A DNA stretch of 64,000 bases from Synechococcus sp. MEDNS5 (GTDB lineage: Bacteria > Cyanobacteriota > Cyanobacteriia > PCC-6307 > Cyanobiaceae), in NCBI RefSeq assembly GCF_014279875.1, contig NZ_CP047952.1, forward strand, positions 496,001-560,000, written 5' to 3'. Positions 1 to 11,441 of this stretch are shown here, in pieces. Below the pieces are notes generated by a model that was given only the letters and a program-made list of their open reading frames with translations, was not told the DNA's origin and did no database searches. A program made the position numbers and the translations under genes. Numbering within the stretch: the first letter of the stretch is position 1; every line of letters begins with the position of its first letter.

Positions 1-901
1 AGTAACCGATCCCCAGGTTGAAGGTGTGCCAAAGGTCCCGTTCCTGAAGATCCCCTTGGGTTTTCAACCAATTGAAGAGCTCTGGGCGCGGCCAGCTGTT
101 CTGATCAACACTGGCTCTCAATCCTTCCGGTAAAGCGCGGGGCAGGTTCTCAGGAATCCCGCCTCCTGTGATGTGAGCCATGGCGTGAATGGGAGTGCCT
201 GCCGCCAGAAGAGTTCTGATGAGGGATCCATAGAGATGGGTGGGTTTCAGCAGTGCGTCAATCACGCCTGTTTGTTCCGGCCCGAAACGGGAGACGGCCC
301 CTGCATCGCAGCGCTCCAGAATCTTGCGAACCAGGCTGAATCCGTTGCTGTGAACGCCGCTACTGGCAATTCCCAGGATGGAATCGCCGGCTTGTACACG
401 GTGGCCATCAATCAGGTTGTCCTCCTCCACCACGGCAACACAAAAACCTGCAAGGTCATAACGGCCTTGTGGGTAGAAGCCAGGCATCTCCGCCGTTTCT
501 CCCCCCAGCAGGGCACACCCGCTTTGGCGGCAACCATCGGCAATACCCTCCACGACCTCAGCCATGGCGTCCGGGCTCAGAGCCCCTGTGGCCATGTAGT
601 CGAGAAAGAACAGTGGTTCGGCGCCGCTGGTGATCACGTCGTTGACACACATGGCAACGAGATCAAGTCCCACGTTGTGGTGGCTGTTGTGTTCCTGAGC
701 GAGCTCCAGTTTGGTGCCGACTCCGTCTGTTCCGGATACGAGGAGTGGCTTGCGCAGGCCCTCAGGCAACCGAATCAGGCCTCCAAAGCCGCCGAGCCCA
801 CCCACGACTTCGGGGCGATGGGTGGCCTCCACGCTGGTTCGGATCCGGTCCACAAAGGCCCTGCCGGCTTCCACGTCGACACCGGCGGATCGGTAGTCCA
901 T
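1..901 (-). CDS. purM: Phosphoribosylformylglycinamidine cyclo-ligase PurM (C-terminus beyond the window)
   Basis: PurM closes the imidazole ring in de novo purine synthesis (FGAM + ATP to AIR) in the cytosol. The reverse strand reads [20 protein letters not shown], then a [12 protein letters not shown] segment and [13 protein letters not shown], which are AIR-synthase signatures. About 300 of the usual ~345 residues are present; the C-terminus lies left of base 1. The ATG at 899-901 starts the conserved MDYRSAGVD segment; an in-frame TTG three bases upstream is less likely. It is divergent from rlpA. The family is clear; nothing unusual is seen. Confidence 0.95.
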   Translation of the reverse strand, partial: MDYRSAGVDVEAGRAFVDRIRTSVEATHRPEVVGGLGGFGGLIRLPEGLRKPLLVSGTDGVGTKLELAQEHNSHHNVGLDLVAMCVNDVITSGAEPLFFLDYMATGALSPDAMAEVVEGIADGCRQSGCALLGGETAEMPGFYPQGRYDLAGFCVAVVEEDNLIDGHRVQAGDSILGIASSGVHSNGFSLVRKILERCDAGAVSRFGPEQTGVIDALLKPTHLYGSLIRTLLAAGTPIHAMAHITGGGIPENLPRALPEGLRASVDQNSWPRPELFNWLKTQGDLQERDLWHTFNLGIGY

Positions 902-1209
902 CAATTGGTTGGGAACTGATGCGATCCTCCCTCCTCGTGGGGCACGCCGGGGGCTTAGCCGGCTGTGCCGATCAAGGCATCGACCTGGCCTCGATCAGCT
1001 TTGCTTGTAAGGGCCATAGCCCTGGCTGATCTTTGTGGTCTGCTCATTGCGCTTCGGAAGCCTGTGACGGCGAGGGATAGCAGCGCTGTCGCGAAGGTCC
1101 TCTTCTCGGATTCCAAGACCGCGGTGGAGACCAGTGAAGGGTGGGTATTTATACGGTTGCTTCATCTAAAAGCGGCTGCTGTCACCGAGCAATTCAGCGT
1201 TTCCCCGAT
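902..1209. other. Divergent intergenic region between purM and rlpA
   Basis: These 308 bases have no convincing gene. Only short frames without family resemblance occur. A TATTTATAC stretch near 1146-1154 could belong to an rlpA promoter, but no good -35 element accompanies it. Confidence 0.4.
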
Positions 1210-1758
1210 ATGCAACGTCATTGGTTCCTTACAGCCCTCATCACGGGCATTGCCGCGTCAGGGGCTGCGCTGTATCCGGTGATTGCCAGAGACCTCGAGG
1301 GGTTCGACTTCGTCGACCCCCTCGACCTTGTTCTTCCTGCTGAAGAAGCCACTGCTGTGGAACCAACTCCAGCCAGCCTTGAGTTGGAGACCTCCCTCGC
1401 CGAGCCGGTTGCTCCTGAACCGGTCGCTCCTGCAGAACCGCCCAAGTCAGTGGGACCTGTCGTTGTCTCCACGCATTCCGGCGAGGCCAGCTGGTACGGG
1501 CCTGGGTTTTACGGAAATCGCACAGCCAGTGGAGAAGTCTTCCGCCCCGGCACCATGACGGCGGCTCATCGCTCACTTCCATTTGGAACCAAGGTGCGGG
1601 TGACCAATCTTTGGAACGGCCGCAAAGCTGTGGTGCGCATTAACGACCGCGGACCATTCGTCGGCCATCGCGTGATTGATTTGGGCCATGGTGCGGCCAG
1701 GCATCTCGGGCTCACGTCAAGCGGTGTGGCCCAGGTGAAGCTCGAGGTTCTGCGCTGA
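1210..1758 (+). CDS. rlpA: RlpA-like septal/peptidoglycan protein (double-psi beta-barrel)
   Basis: RlpA-family proteins bind or cleave denuded peptidoglycan at the septum or envelope. The C-terminal ~90 residues carry the DPBB signature: GEASWYGPGFYGNRTASGE, then AHRSLPFGTKVRVTN and RINDRGPFVGHRVIDL, where the Asp of DRGP is the conserved acidic residue. The ATG at 1210 was chosen because it gives a short basic N-terminus followed by a hydrophobic stretch typical of a signal peptide; an upstream ATG at 1141 would add 23 unrelated residues. A Pro/Glu/Val-rich linker separates signal and domain. There is no SPOR domain, as in many cyanobacterial members. Its stop overlaps the proposed start of panC/cmk. 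Confidence 0.85.
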   Translation: MQRHWFLTALITGIAASGAALYPVIARDLEGFDFVDPLDLVLPAEEATAVEPTPASLELETSLAEPVAPEPVAPAEPPKSVGPVVVSTHSGEASWYGPGFYGNRTASGEVFRPGTMTAAHRSLPFGTKVRVTNLWNGRKAVVRINDRGPFVGHRVIDLGHGAARHLGLTSSGVAQVKLEVLR

Positions 1759-3311
1759 GCCTTCAGATCCTCAGGACGGCTTCGGAGTTTCGCTCCTGGC
1801 GTTTGGCCTGCCAGGCCCCCATTGCCTTTGTTCCCACCATGGGGGGGCTTCACCAGGGGCATGCCCGTTTGATCGGCGCGGCGGTGAAGGACCAAGGCTC
1901 GATGGGCCCCGTCCTGGTCAGCACATTCATCAATCCATTGCAGTTCGGAGTGGATGAAGACTTCGATCGTTATCCACGCACCTTTGAGGCTGACTGCACG
2001 CTCACCGAACAAGCGGGAGCGAAAGCATTGTGGTCTCCGGATGAGAGGCAGGTGTACCCCTATGGCGACAGTGAGGGATGGCGCCTACAGGCGCCTGCCC
2101 GCCTGACGGCCCATCTCTGTGGTCCCTGGCGCCCAGGCCATTTTGATGGTGTCGTCACGGTCGTGATGCGGTTGCTGGGGTTGGTGCGTCCCTGTCAACT
2201 TTGGTTGGGTGAAAAGGACTGGCAGCAACTCACGATCCTGCGGCATCTGGTCAACGACTTCGGCCTGACCGTGAGGGTGAGAGGGTGTGCCACCGTCAGG
2301 GAGTCCGATGGGTTGGCTGCCAGTTCCCGCAACCGTTATCTGAGCGTTGCGGAGCGAACCAAGGCCTCTGTATTCAGTTCGGCGCTGTGCTCCGCCGCTC
2401 GTGCTTGTTCCAGAGGCCTCGTTGATGGGGCTTTCGAGCATGCCGCTTTGCACCAGCAATTCAGGGAGGCGGGCCTTGAGGTGGAGTATGTAGAGACCGT
2501 GGATCCCGTCACGCTTCAGCCCGCGCCGCCCGGTCGTTCGATTCGACTGCTGGCTGCGTCGGTCCGTTGTGGCGCAACCCGCCTGATCGATCACGTTTTC
2601 GTTATGACCCGTTCGCCCATCGTCGCCATCGACGGTCCTGCTGGCGCTGGCAAAAGCACGGTGACCCGTGCGTTTGCAGAACGGATGGGACTTCTGTACC
2701 TCGATACCGGAGCCATGTATCGAGCCGTCACCTGGTGGGTGCAGAAGAACGGCGCCGATCCCAGCAGTGCTCCAGCGGTGGAAGCCTTGCTCGAGGAGCT
2801 GGAGGTGGATCTATCACCGTTGAAGGATGGTGTGCAGACCGTTCGCGTGAATGGTCGTGACATCACCGATGCGATCCGCGATCCCGAGGTCACAGGCTCG
2901 GTGTCGCTGGTGGCTGCGCATCCCTGCGTCCGAGCCTTGCTCACGCGGCAGCAGCAGCGGCTTGGGGAGCGAGGTGGCCTTGTGGCCGAAGGCCGGGACA
3001 TCGGCACCGCCGTGTTCCCCGATGCTGATGTAAAGGTGTTTCTGACCGCGTCCCCTGAAGAACGAGCCCGGCGTCGGGCCAAGGATCTTGAGGCACGGGG
3101 GCACGCCGTGCCCGAGCTCTCTGAGCTGGAAGCTCAGATCGTGGAGCGGGACCGTTTGGACAGCACCCGTGAGGTGGCTCCACTGGTCCAGGCGGACGAT
3201 GCCACTGAATTGATCACCGATGGGATGTCGATCGAAGCTGTGATTGATGCACTCGAGGATTTGTTTCGCTTCCGGGTTGCTGAGGAGGTCTGGCCTACGC
3301 CGGAGGGCTGA
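1755..3311 (+). CDS. panC/cmk: Bifunctional pantothenate synthetase / cytidylate kinase
   Basis: The first half is pantoate-beta-alanine ligase (pantothenate synthesis): FVPTMGGLHQGH, then LWLGEKDWQQL and ASSRNRYLS. The second half, starting at MTRSPIVAIDGPAGAGKST (P-loop), is CMP kinase, with DTGAMYRAVTWW and VAEGRDIGTAVFPDA. This PanC-Cmk fusion is typical of cyanobacteria. The start is unusual. The homologous N-terminus (SLQILRTASEFRSWR) lies upstream of the first ordinary start codon, a TTG at 1803, and holds no ATG, GTG or TTG. A CTG at 1755 overlaps the rlpA stop (CTGA) and has GAGG at 1744-1747, seven bases upstream, so I place the start there. If that is wrong the start is 1803. The 3' end overlaps the opposing phosphatase gene by 17 bp. 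Confidence 0.9.
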   Translation: MSLQILRTASEFRSWRLACQAPIAFVPTMGGLHQGHARLIGAAVKDQGSMGPVLVSTFINPLQFGVDEDFDRYPRTFEADCTLTEQAGAKALWSPDERQVYPYGDSEGWRLQAPARLTAHLCGPWRPGHFDGVVTVVMRLLGLVRPCQLWLGEKDWQQLTILRHLVNDFGLTVRVRGCATVRESDGLAASSRNRYLSVAERTKASVFSSALCSAARACSRGLVDGAFEHAALHQQFREAGLEVEYVETVDPVTLQPAPPGRSIRLLAASVRCGATRLIDHVFVMTRSPIVAIDGPAGAGKSTVTRAFAERMGLLYLDTGAMYRAVTWWVQKNGADPSSAPAVEALLEELEVDLSPLKDGVQTVRVNGRDITDAIRDPEVTGSVSLVAAHPCVRALLTRQQQRLGERGGLVAEGRDIGTAVFPDADVKVFLTASPEERARRRAKDLEARGHAVPELSELEAQIVERDRLDSTREVAPLVQADDATELITDGMSIEAVIDALEDLFRFRVAEEVWPTPEG

Positions 3312-3774
3312 GTTCTTCGAGCAAAGCCTCACAGGCATCCTCGAGAAGATCGAGCACGTGCTCAAAGCCTGCGTCGCCTCCGTAATACGGATCTGGAACC
3401 TCGGCTTCGCTGTAGCGGCGGCCGTAGCTGAGCATCGGTTGAATGCGCGCCGTGGCCCTCGCGCCGGCTTCCCGAGCAAGACCGTTCACGGCATTGAGAT
3501 TGTCCTGATCCATCGTCAGCACTAGATCGAACGTTTCAAGATCGTTCAGATCGATCTGCCGGGCTCGGCTGGGCAGCTGTATGCCACGGCGATTGGCCGC
3601 GGCCTGCATGCGTCGGTCGGCAGGATTTCCCACATGCCAGCTGCCTGTTCCGGCGGAATCCACGACGAACTGATCCTCGAGCCCACGCGTCTTGATGAGG
3701 TGGAGAAACACTCCTTCTGCAGCGGGGGATCGGCAGATGTTGCCGAGACAGACGAACAACAGCTTCTGAGTCAT
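3295..3774 (-). CDS. Low-molecular-weight protein tyrosine phosphatase
   Basis: The 159-residue protein dephosphorylates tyrosine or small aryl phosphates through a cysteine thiol intermediate. The P-loop FVCLGNICRSP near residue 7 has the Cx5R motif with the following Ser. The general-acid segment VPDPYYGG sits near residue 127. Length matches the family. It is the last gene of the phycocyanin operon: its ATG overlaps the F-type lyase stop by 4 nt, so it should be translated with it. Its 3' end overlaps panC/cmk on the other strand. Its target is unknown; the coupling to bilin lyases is worth noting. Confidence 0.92.
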   Translation of the reverse strand: MTQKLLFVCLGNICRSPAAEGVFLHLIKTRGLEDQFVVDSAGTGSWHVGNPADRRMQAAANRRGIQLPSRARQIDLNDLETFDLVLTMDQDNLNAVNGLAREAGARATARIQPMLSYGRRYSEAEVPDPYYGGDAGFEHVLDLLEDACEALLEELSPPA

Positions 3775-4403
3775 TCGAGGTTCAGGCGTTGCAGGGCCAG
3801 CTCGGCCCGATGGCGCACCACCCTGGCATCCTCAGCATCGGAAGCCAGGTTTTGCAACATGGCGACGGCCTGATCGGCGATGGAGGGATCAACAGCCGCA
3901 TTGCTTAGGCGCTGTTCCAGCCCGAACGCTGCGGCGTAACGCACGACCCATTCGTCGTCTTGCGCGGCTTTCAGAAGCCCTTGCATGCAGCGTTGCAATT
4001 GCTGGTCTTTGAAACTGGGATCAATCTCTAAATCCGCCAGGCCGCGAGTTGCTGAGCGCCGCACGCTTGGTGCGATATCAGCGTTGAGGGCATGTTCGAG
4101 AAGATCGAGACCCCGTGGATCGCGAAGGGCGGAAAGGACTTTCACCACCCAGGCCCGTGCACCGTAATTACGGGCATCCAGGCTCACCAGCAAAGTCGGC
4201 ACGATGTCCCGACCCAGCTGGATCAGTCCTTGGGTTGCCACCCCAGCCACGGCTGGATTGTTGAAGCCCAGCACTTTCACCAGTGTCCCGGCTGCCTCGG
4301 GATCACCCAAGGCGCACACAGCGCGCGTGGCCTCCACCAAGTCGGGGGTGCTGGTGGCGCGATCCAACGCCTGGATCGCCTCTCTCAGGGCAGACGAGGT
4401 CAT
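3771..4403 (-). CDS. rpcF: Phycocyanin alpha bilin lyase, F-type subunit (RpcF/CpcF family)
   Basis: E/F-type lyases work as heterodimers that attach a bilin to Cys84 of alpha-phycocyanin. This 210-residue protein is built of HEAT-like helical repeats, e.g. NNPAVAGVATQGLIQLG and APSVRRSATRGLADLEID, with DDEWVVRYAAAFGLE near the C-terminus as in CpcF/RpcF. Its ATG (4401-4403) overlaps the stop of the E subunit by one base (TGATG). Downstream it overlaps the phosphatase by 4 nt. Whether it is RpcF (phycoerythrobilin) or CpcF (phycocyanobilin) cannot be decided from motifs. I favour RpcF because PE-II strains carry R-phycocyanin. Confidence 0.85.
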   Translation of the reverse strand: MTSSALREAIQALDRATSTPDLVEATRAVCALGDPEAAGTLVKVLGFNNPAVAGVATQGLIQLGRDIVPTLLVSLDARNYGARAWVVKVLSALRDPRGLDLLEHALNADIAPSVRRSATRGLADLEIDPSFKDQQLQRCMQGLLKAAQDDEWVVRYAAAFGLEQRLSNAAVDPSIADQAVAMLQNLASDAEDARVVRHRAELALQRLNLE

Positions 4404-5173
4404 CAGAGGAGGGCATCCATCACATCGAGCACTTGCGGGTCTCCGCTCGTCTCCGCCAGCCTCTTCAACGCCACCAGTTTGAGGCTGGGCTCCACGGCGG
4501 CAGCCCGAATCATCGGCACGGCCGCCGTCCATCCGGCAGCACCAAGATCCAGTAGAGCTCCGCGCCGCACCAGGGGGTCGGGATGCAGCAACAGCTGCGT
4601 CAGTTGCTCTCCCCAGCACGAGTCACCTGTGAGTTGCAGCAACGCCCGGCAGGCTGCTGAACAAATCAATGGACGCTGATGCCGCGTGAAGGGTTGGATC
4701 GTCGCCAGGGTCGCTGCATCCTTGATGCCGATGTCCCCGAGAGCTTCCAACAGTGCTTCGCAGGGTTCCTGCAGTAAGGGGCTCGAGGGCTGTTCGCGTC
4801 CGGCTCCTTCGACGCCACTGGCCAACAGGGAACGGATGGTCTCTGCGGCCGCGTGGCTGCCCATGGTGCCAAGGCTGCGTGCTGCCTCCTCCCGCACGCT
4901 GTAGTCCTTGGAGTGCAAGCGATCCAGCAAGGCACCATCCGTGCGTTCGTCCTTCAGCAGGCCCATGGCACGGATCGCGTTGAGGGCAACGCCTCGCCGG
5001 TTTGGATCAACGGGGCTGTTGTCGAGAGCTCCAAGGGTGGCTAGGAGCAACGGAACGGCATCGGGATGACGGCTGCGCATTTTCCCCAGCCACCAGGCGG
5101 CGTAGTACTGCGCCGAGGGGTCCTCCGTTTGACGGAGATTTTCGATCACCTGCGATTCAGTGAGGGGTTCCAT
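4403..5173 (-). CDS. rpcE: Phycocyanin alpha bilin lyase, E-type subunit (RpcE/CpcE family)
   Basis: This is the partner of the F subunit in attaching bilin to Cys84 of alpha-phycocyanin. The 256 residues begin with EPLTESQVIENLRQ, followed by AQYYAAWWLGKMRSR and RRGVALNAIRAMGLL. These are the typical CpcE N-terminal segments, and HEAT-like repeats continue to the end. The ATG at 5171-5173 overlaps the cpcT stop by one base; a GTG one codon upstream is the alternative. E and F are separate genes here, not fused as in RpcG, the lyase-isomerase of phycourobilin-rich oceanic strains. That points to attachment of phycoerythrobilin without isomerisation (inference). Confidence 0.85.
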   Translation of the reverse strand: MEPLTESQVIENLRQTEDPSAQYYAAWWLGKMRSRHPDAVPLLLATLGALDNSPVDPNRRGVALNAIRAMGLLKDERTDGALLDRLHSKDYSVREEAARSLGTMGSHAAAETIRSLLASGVEGAGREQPSSPLLQEPCEALLEALGDIGIKDAATLATIQPFTRHQRPLICSAACRALLQLTGDSCWGEQLTQLLLHPDPLVRRGALLDLGAAGWTAAVPMIRAAAVEPSLKLVALKRLAETSGDPQVLDVMDALL

Positions 5174-5766
5174 CACATCCAGGCTGATGCAAGGTCTGCT
5201 GACCAGCTCTGGGTTCTCTGAAACCGAAAGGGTCCTGCGACGGAGCCCCAGCAGCGCTCATTTGTGATTGGGTCATGGCCGCGATCGAGGGTCTGAAGCG
5301 ACTCTCCCTGCAGGTGGAAGCTGCTCACCAGCACCGTGTCTTTTCCATTGCGTCTCACGATGCATTGGCACCCAGGCTCCATGGCGCCGTGGTAACCGTC
5401 CTCCTGTTCCAGCACCTGATAGTGGCATTGCTCCAGGTTGATGAGATCCGTGGCCTGAATGGACTGGCGGAGGTCGGGATGGAATGTTGCGCCCGCAAAG
5501 CGTGAGGGGTCCCGGAAGGTGTGGTTCCACAATTTGATGGCACCGGAGGGTTGCTCCTCGGCGCGAATCATCCGCAGGCGGTAGGGGGTGTCGGGGGCCA
5601 CCGCGTAGGTCTGCTCCAGCAGGATGGATCCTGGAGTGAGCTGTGGAAGAGGCCGGTACCTCAAAAAAATATGGGCGTAGAAGGGGGGATTGTCGAAGGC
5701 TTGCTGCTGGTTGCTGTACTCGCCGCAGAGCAGGTTCAGAAAGCGCCGAACATTGGGATTGATCAC
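5173..5766 (-). CDS. cpcT: CpcT-family phycobiliprotein lyase
   Basis: CpcT-type lyases attach the bilin at Cys153/155 of beta-phycocyanin. The protein shows the family core: FLNLLCGEYSNQQQAFDNPP, AHIFLRYRPLP, EQTYAVAPDTPYRLR, then CQCIVRRNGKDTVLVSS and LDRGHDPITNE. I start it at the GTG (5764-5766), giving 197 residues and the usual N-terminus (INPNVRRFLNLL). A longer frame begins at a TTG at 5796, which would run into the rpcA terminator. It lies between rpcBA and the E/F genes and is presumably reached by read-through past the hairpin at 5798-5827, or from its own promoter. Confidence 0.88.
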   Translation of the reverse strand: MINPNVRRFLNLLCGEYSNQQQAFDNPPFYAHIFLRYRPLPQLTPGSILLEQTYAVAPDTPYRLRMIRAEEQPSGAIKLWNHTFRDPSRFAGATFHPDLRQSIQATDLINLEQCHYQVLEQEDGYHGAMEPGCQCIVRRNGKDTVLVSSFHLQGESLQTLDRGHDPITNERCWGSVAGPFRFQRTQSWSADLASAWM

Positions 5767-5797
5767 AGCGCTTCGGTAGGGCCTGGTGCAGAACAAT

Positions 5798-5827
5798 AAA
5801 AAAAGCCCCCTCTGTGGGGGGCTTTTG
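5798..5827 (-). terminator. Intrinsic terminator/attenuator after rpcA
   Basis: On the minus strand a GCCCCC/GGGGGC stem with a short loop is followed by a run of seven T. It starts 17 bp after the rpcA stop and precedes cpcT. It should make rpcBA mRNA far more abundant than the lyase genes behind it. Confidence 0.85.
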
Positions 5828-5843
5828 TCGCATCGGGGCTCGA

Positions 5844-6332
5844 TCAGATCAGAGCGTTGATGGCGTAATCGATGTAGCTGTTGGCTTCGGTGGCGGCATC
5901 GCCACTGAGGCCATGGTTGGACTTGATGTACTTCAGTGCTTCCACATACCAGGAGGGGGAGAGCTCGAAAGTGCGGTTGATTTCGTCCAGACCAGCGATG
6001 AGGTAGTCGTCCATGGGCCCCGTGCCACCGGCCACCAGGCAGTAGGTGATCATGCGCAGGTAGTAGCCCACGTCACGGGAGCACTTGGCCTTGCCTTCGG
6101 GAGTGGTTGAGTAGTTGGACCCCTCCATCTGGGTGGTGTAGGGGAACTTGGTGTAAACAGCCTGGGCAGCACCATTCACGAGGGCATCAGCCTTGGCGGT
6201 GAGGGCCTTGGCGGCCTCCAGGCTGGCTGCGGCACGGTTGAAGCGACCGGATGCGGCCTGAACTTCGGTGTTGCTGAGAAAGCGTCCCTGGGAGTCAGCT
6301 GCAGAAACAGCTTCAGTAAGAGGGGTCTTCAT
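5844..6332 (-). CDS. rpcA: R-phycocyanin alpha subunit
   Basis: Rod phycobiliprotein alpha chain, 162 residues, the usual length. The single bilin-binding Cys84 lies in [14 protein letters not shown], with the conserved Asp87 that holds the pyrrole nitrogens. It pairs with RpcB as hexameric discs near the core end of the rods. The rpcB-rpcA spacer is 44 bp and a strong terminator follows. The assignment to R-PC rather than C-PC rests on context (a PE-II containing organism, RpcE/F-type lyase genes downstream). The residues alone do not say which bilin is bound. Confidence 0.93.
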   Translation of the reverse strand: MKTPLTEAVSAADSQGRFLSNTEVQAASGRFNRAAASLEAAKALTAKADALVNGAAQAVYTKFPYTTQMEGSNYSTTPEGKAKCSRDVGYYLRMITYCLVAGGTGPMDDYLIAGLDEINRTFELSPSWYVEALKYIKSNHGLSGDAATEANSYIDYAINALI

Positions 6333-6376
6333 GATTCGTCAGGAGAATTGCTTGTGTCGGGAGTTCAGGGGCTCGA

Positions 6377-6895
6377 TCAGGCCACAGCGGAGGCTGCACG
6401 GTCGAAGTAGGTGCCGATTTCGCTGCTCAGGGAGGCGCAGTCGCCAGCTGTGATTCCAGCCCGGTCGTTCACGAGCGCCAGAGCTGCTTCCTTCATCAGA
6501 TTCACGCCAGCAGCAACGGAGGCTCCGGGAGTGCCGAGGGCGAGGTAGGTCTCGCGCAGTCCATTTAGGCAGCGATCTTCGAGAACCGATGCGTCACCAG
6601 CGAAACTTGCGTAGGTGACATAGCGAAGGATGATCTCCATGTCGCGCAGGCAAGCAGCCATGCGACGGGAGGTGTAAGCATTGCCGCCGGGAGCGATCAG
6701 TGCGGGCTGCTGAGCGAACAGCTGGCGTGCGGCCGAAGCAACGATGGTGGAAGCGTTGCTGGAGATGCGATTCACAGCATCCAGACGCTTGTTGCTGTCA
6801 GAAACCATCGCCGCGAGGGCATCGATTTCGCTGGCACTGATGAACTGGCCCCGGGCGTCTGCCTGGGCGACAACCTTGGTGAAGGCGTCGAACAT
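6377..6895 (-). CDS. rpcB: R-phycocyanin beta subunit
   Basis: Rod phycobiliprotein beta chain, 172 residues. Bilin cysteines are at 82 ([15 protein letters not shown]) and 153 (ITAGDCASL). Asn72 ([10 protein letters not shown]), the residue methylated by CpcM in beta phycobiliproteins, is present. It is the first gene of the phycocyanin operon. A good ribosome binding site (AAGGAG, seven bases before the ATG) is seen on the minus strand. Expected partners are RpcA, CpcT (beta-153) and an S-type lyase (beta-82). Confidence 0.94.
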   Translation of the reverse strand: MFDAFTKVVAQADARGQFISASEIDALAAMVSDSNKRLDAVNRISSNASTIVASAARQLFAQQPALIAPGGNAYTSRRMAACLRDMEIILRYVTYASFAGDASVLEDRCLNGLRETYLALGTPGASVAAGVNLMKEAALALVNDRAGITAGDCASLSSEIGTYFDRAASAVA

Positions 6896-7032
6896 GAGTT
6901 AACTCCTTGGATCTTGATTTGAAGATTAGGAATCTTCAGGGCTGAATGGGGACGGCCGGGAAGCTGTGCCCATCCCGTCGCAAGCGATTCTGACCAACAC
7001 AACGGAAGCCCTCCGAAAGCTGTTCATAATGC
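6896..7032 (-). promoter_or_regulatory. rpcBA leader with perfect 7-bp inverted repeat
   Basis: The region between pebB and rpcB should hold the promoter or 5' UTR of the highly expressed phycocyanin operon. A perfect hairpin, GAAGATT-AGG-AATCTTC, lies at 6921-6937 on the + strand, about 25 bases before the rpcB ATG and just upstream of its Shine-Dalgarno. It may stabilise the mRNA or control translation. I cannot identify a convincing -35/-10 pair. Confidence 0.5.
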
Positions 7033-9172
<2,140 letters not shown>

Positions 9173-9230
9173 TAGGTTGAACTTGCGGAGCTGAGGTGTT
9201 GAGACTGTGAACCAATCCTTCTAATAAAAT

Positions 9231-9464
9231 TCAAGATTTAGACTGCTGAGAATCTCTTTGTGCAACAAGTTGTGACATAACTTCGTCAAGACGCTGCAGC
9301 TCTTCGTGCTCAGCGACTGTCGAATCAATTTTTTTCTGCGAGAGGCGCAGCTTCTTTCCAAGTCCGACCACATCCTTAAAAAGTCTCTCTCGGTATGCAG
9401 ATAGTTCGTCAATGGACTCCTGCAATTCCTCAATGCTGGGCAGATCAGAGGCTGTTTGATCCAT
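9231..9464 (-). CDS. Small coiled-coil protein, function unknown
   Basis: This 77-residue protein consists almost entirely of charged heptad-like helix, for example SIDELSAYRERLFKDVVGLG and DEVMSQLVAQRDSQQ. It has no cysteine, no signal and no membrane segment. It starts with an ATG and is the first gene of a minus-strand run leading to the S-type lyase and pebAB (58 bp gap). I do not recognise a family. Its place ahead of bilin genes suggests a rod-region accessory role, but that is only context. Confidence 0.65.
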   Translation of the reverse strand: MDQTASDLPSIEELQESIDELSAYRERLFKDVVGLGKKLRLSQKKIDSTVAEHEELQRLDEVMSQLVAQRDSQQSKS

Positions 9465-10329
<865 letters not shown>

Positions 10330-10378
10330 TCTGCGGCTGAATTCGTCTTCTTCTTTCCTTCTCAGCACCCTTATCTAA

Positions 10379-10882
<504 letters not shown>

Positions 10883-10903
10883 ACTGGCAACGGCTGTGAG
10901 AGA

Positions 10904-10933
10904 GAGGGGGGCGATAAGCCCCCCCCTTTTTTT
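10904..10933 (+). terminator. Intrinsic terminator after cpeBA
   Basis: A GGGGGGC/GCCCCCC stem with a five-base GATAA loop (10906-10924) is followed by extra C and seven T. It begins about 20 bp after the cpeA stop. Confidence 0.92.
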
Positions 10934-10991
10934 GATGACTGCAGGCTTCTCAGATTGAATCGCGGCTATGTAGTTGTTCCGTTAAGATTGA

Positions 10992-11441
10992 ATGGACAAG
11001 TCTTTTCCAATGACGACATTTATTCTTTCTCATAACCTGCAGGTTCAATCTAAAGATGTCCCTCCCTTTGAAACTCAAGTTCTCGCTGACGGTATAGTCT
11101 CGAATTCTTCGGCAATTATTTCTGCAACAGTCATTCAACATCCTCATTGGATCATTGAATTGACTTCAAACTTGCCTCCCAACGATATGGCAGTGGAGTT
11201 GGTCAAGTCTTGGAAGCAATTGAGGTCTAAACTTGGACAAAGTGTAGATCATGTCATACTGGCGCTTGGTGGGCGCAAAGATTCTTTGGCTGCTCCAGGT
11301 GCACCGCTTCAAGAAGGTTTCTGGGGCGTAGATGTTGTGGAAACCCACGATGAAAAGGCTTTCCTGCAAGCCATTAATTGGGATGCACTTAAGTCCAATC
11401 GCCCTGAAGATGGTGTTTTCGAGATCTCCTCAAATAATTGA
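10992..11441 (+). CDS. Conserved-looking protein of the phycobilisome locus, function unknown
   Basis: A 149-residue soluble protein with no recognised family. The middle contains a hydrophobic core segment (ATVIQHPHWIIELTS) and an acidic C-terminal half; there is no bilin-type cysteine (it contains no Cys). The ATG at 10992 is used; a second ATG at 11010 is possible. It lies 109 bp after cpeA, behind the terminator. Its stop abuts the stop of the opposing 116-residue gene with no base between them. It belongs to the AT-richer part of the locus. Confidence 0.7.
   Translation: MDKSFPMTTFILSHNLQVQSKDVPPFETQVLADGIVSNSSAIISATVIQHPHWIIELTSNLPPNDMAVELVKSWKQLRSKLGQSVDHVILALGGRKDSLAAPGAPLQEGFWGVDVVETHDEKAFLQAINWDALKSNRPEDGVFEISSNN

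Noticed and set aside
173-919. 248-codon open frame on the + strand
   Set aside because: It is antisense to purM, whose protein motifs are unmistakable on the other strand.
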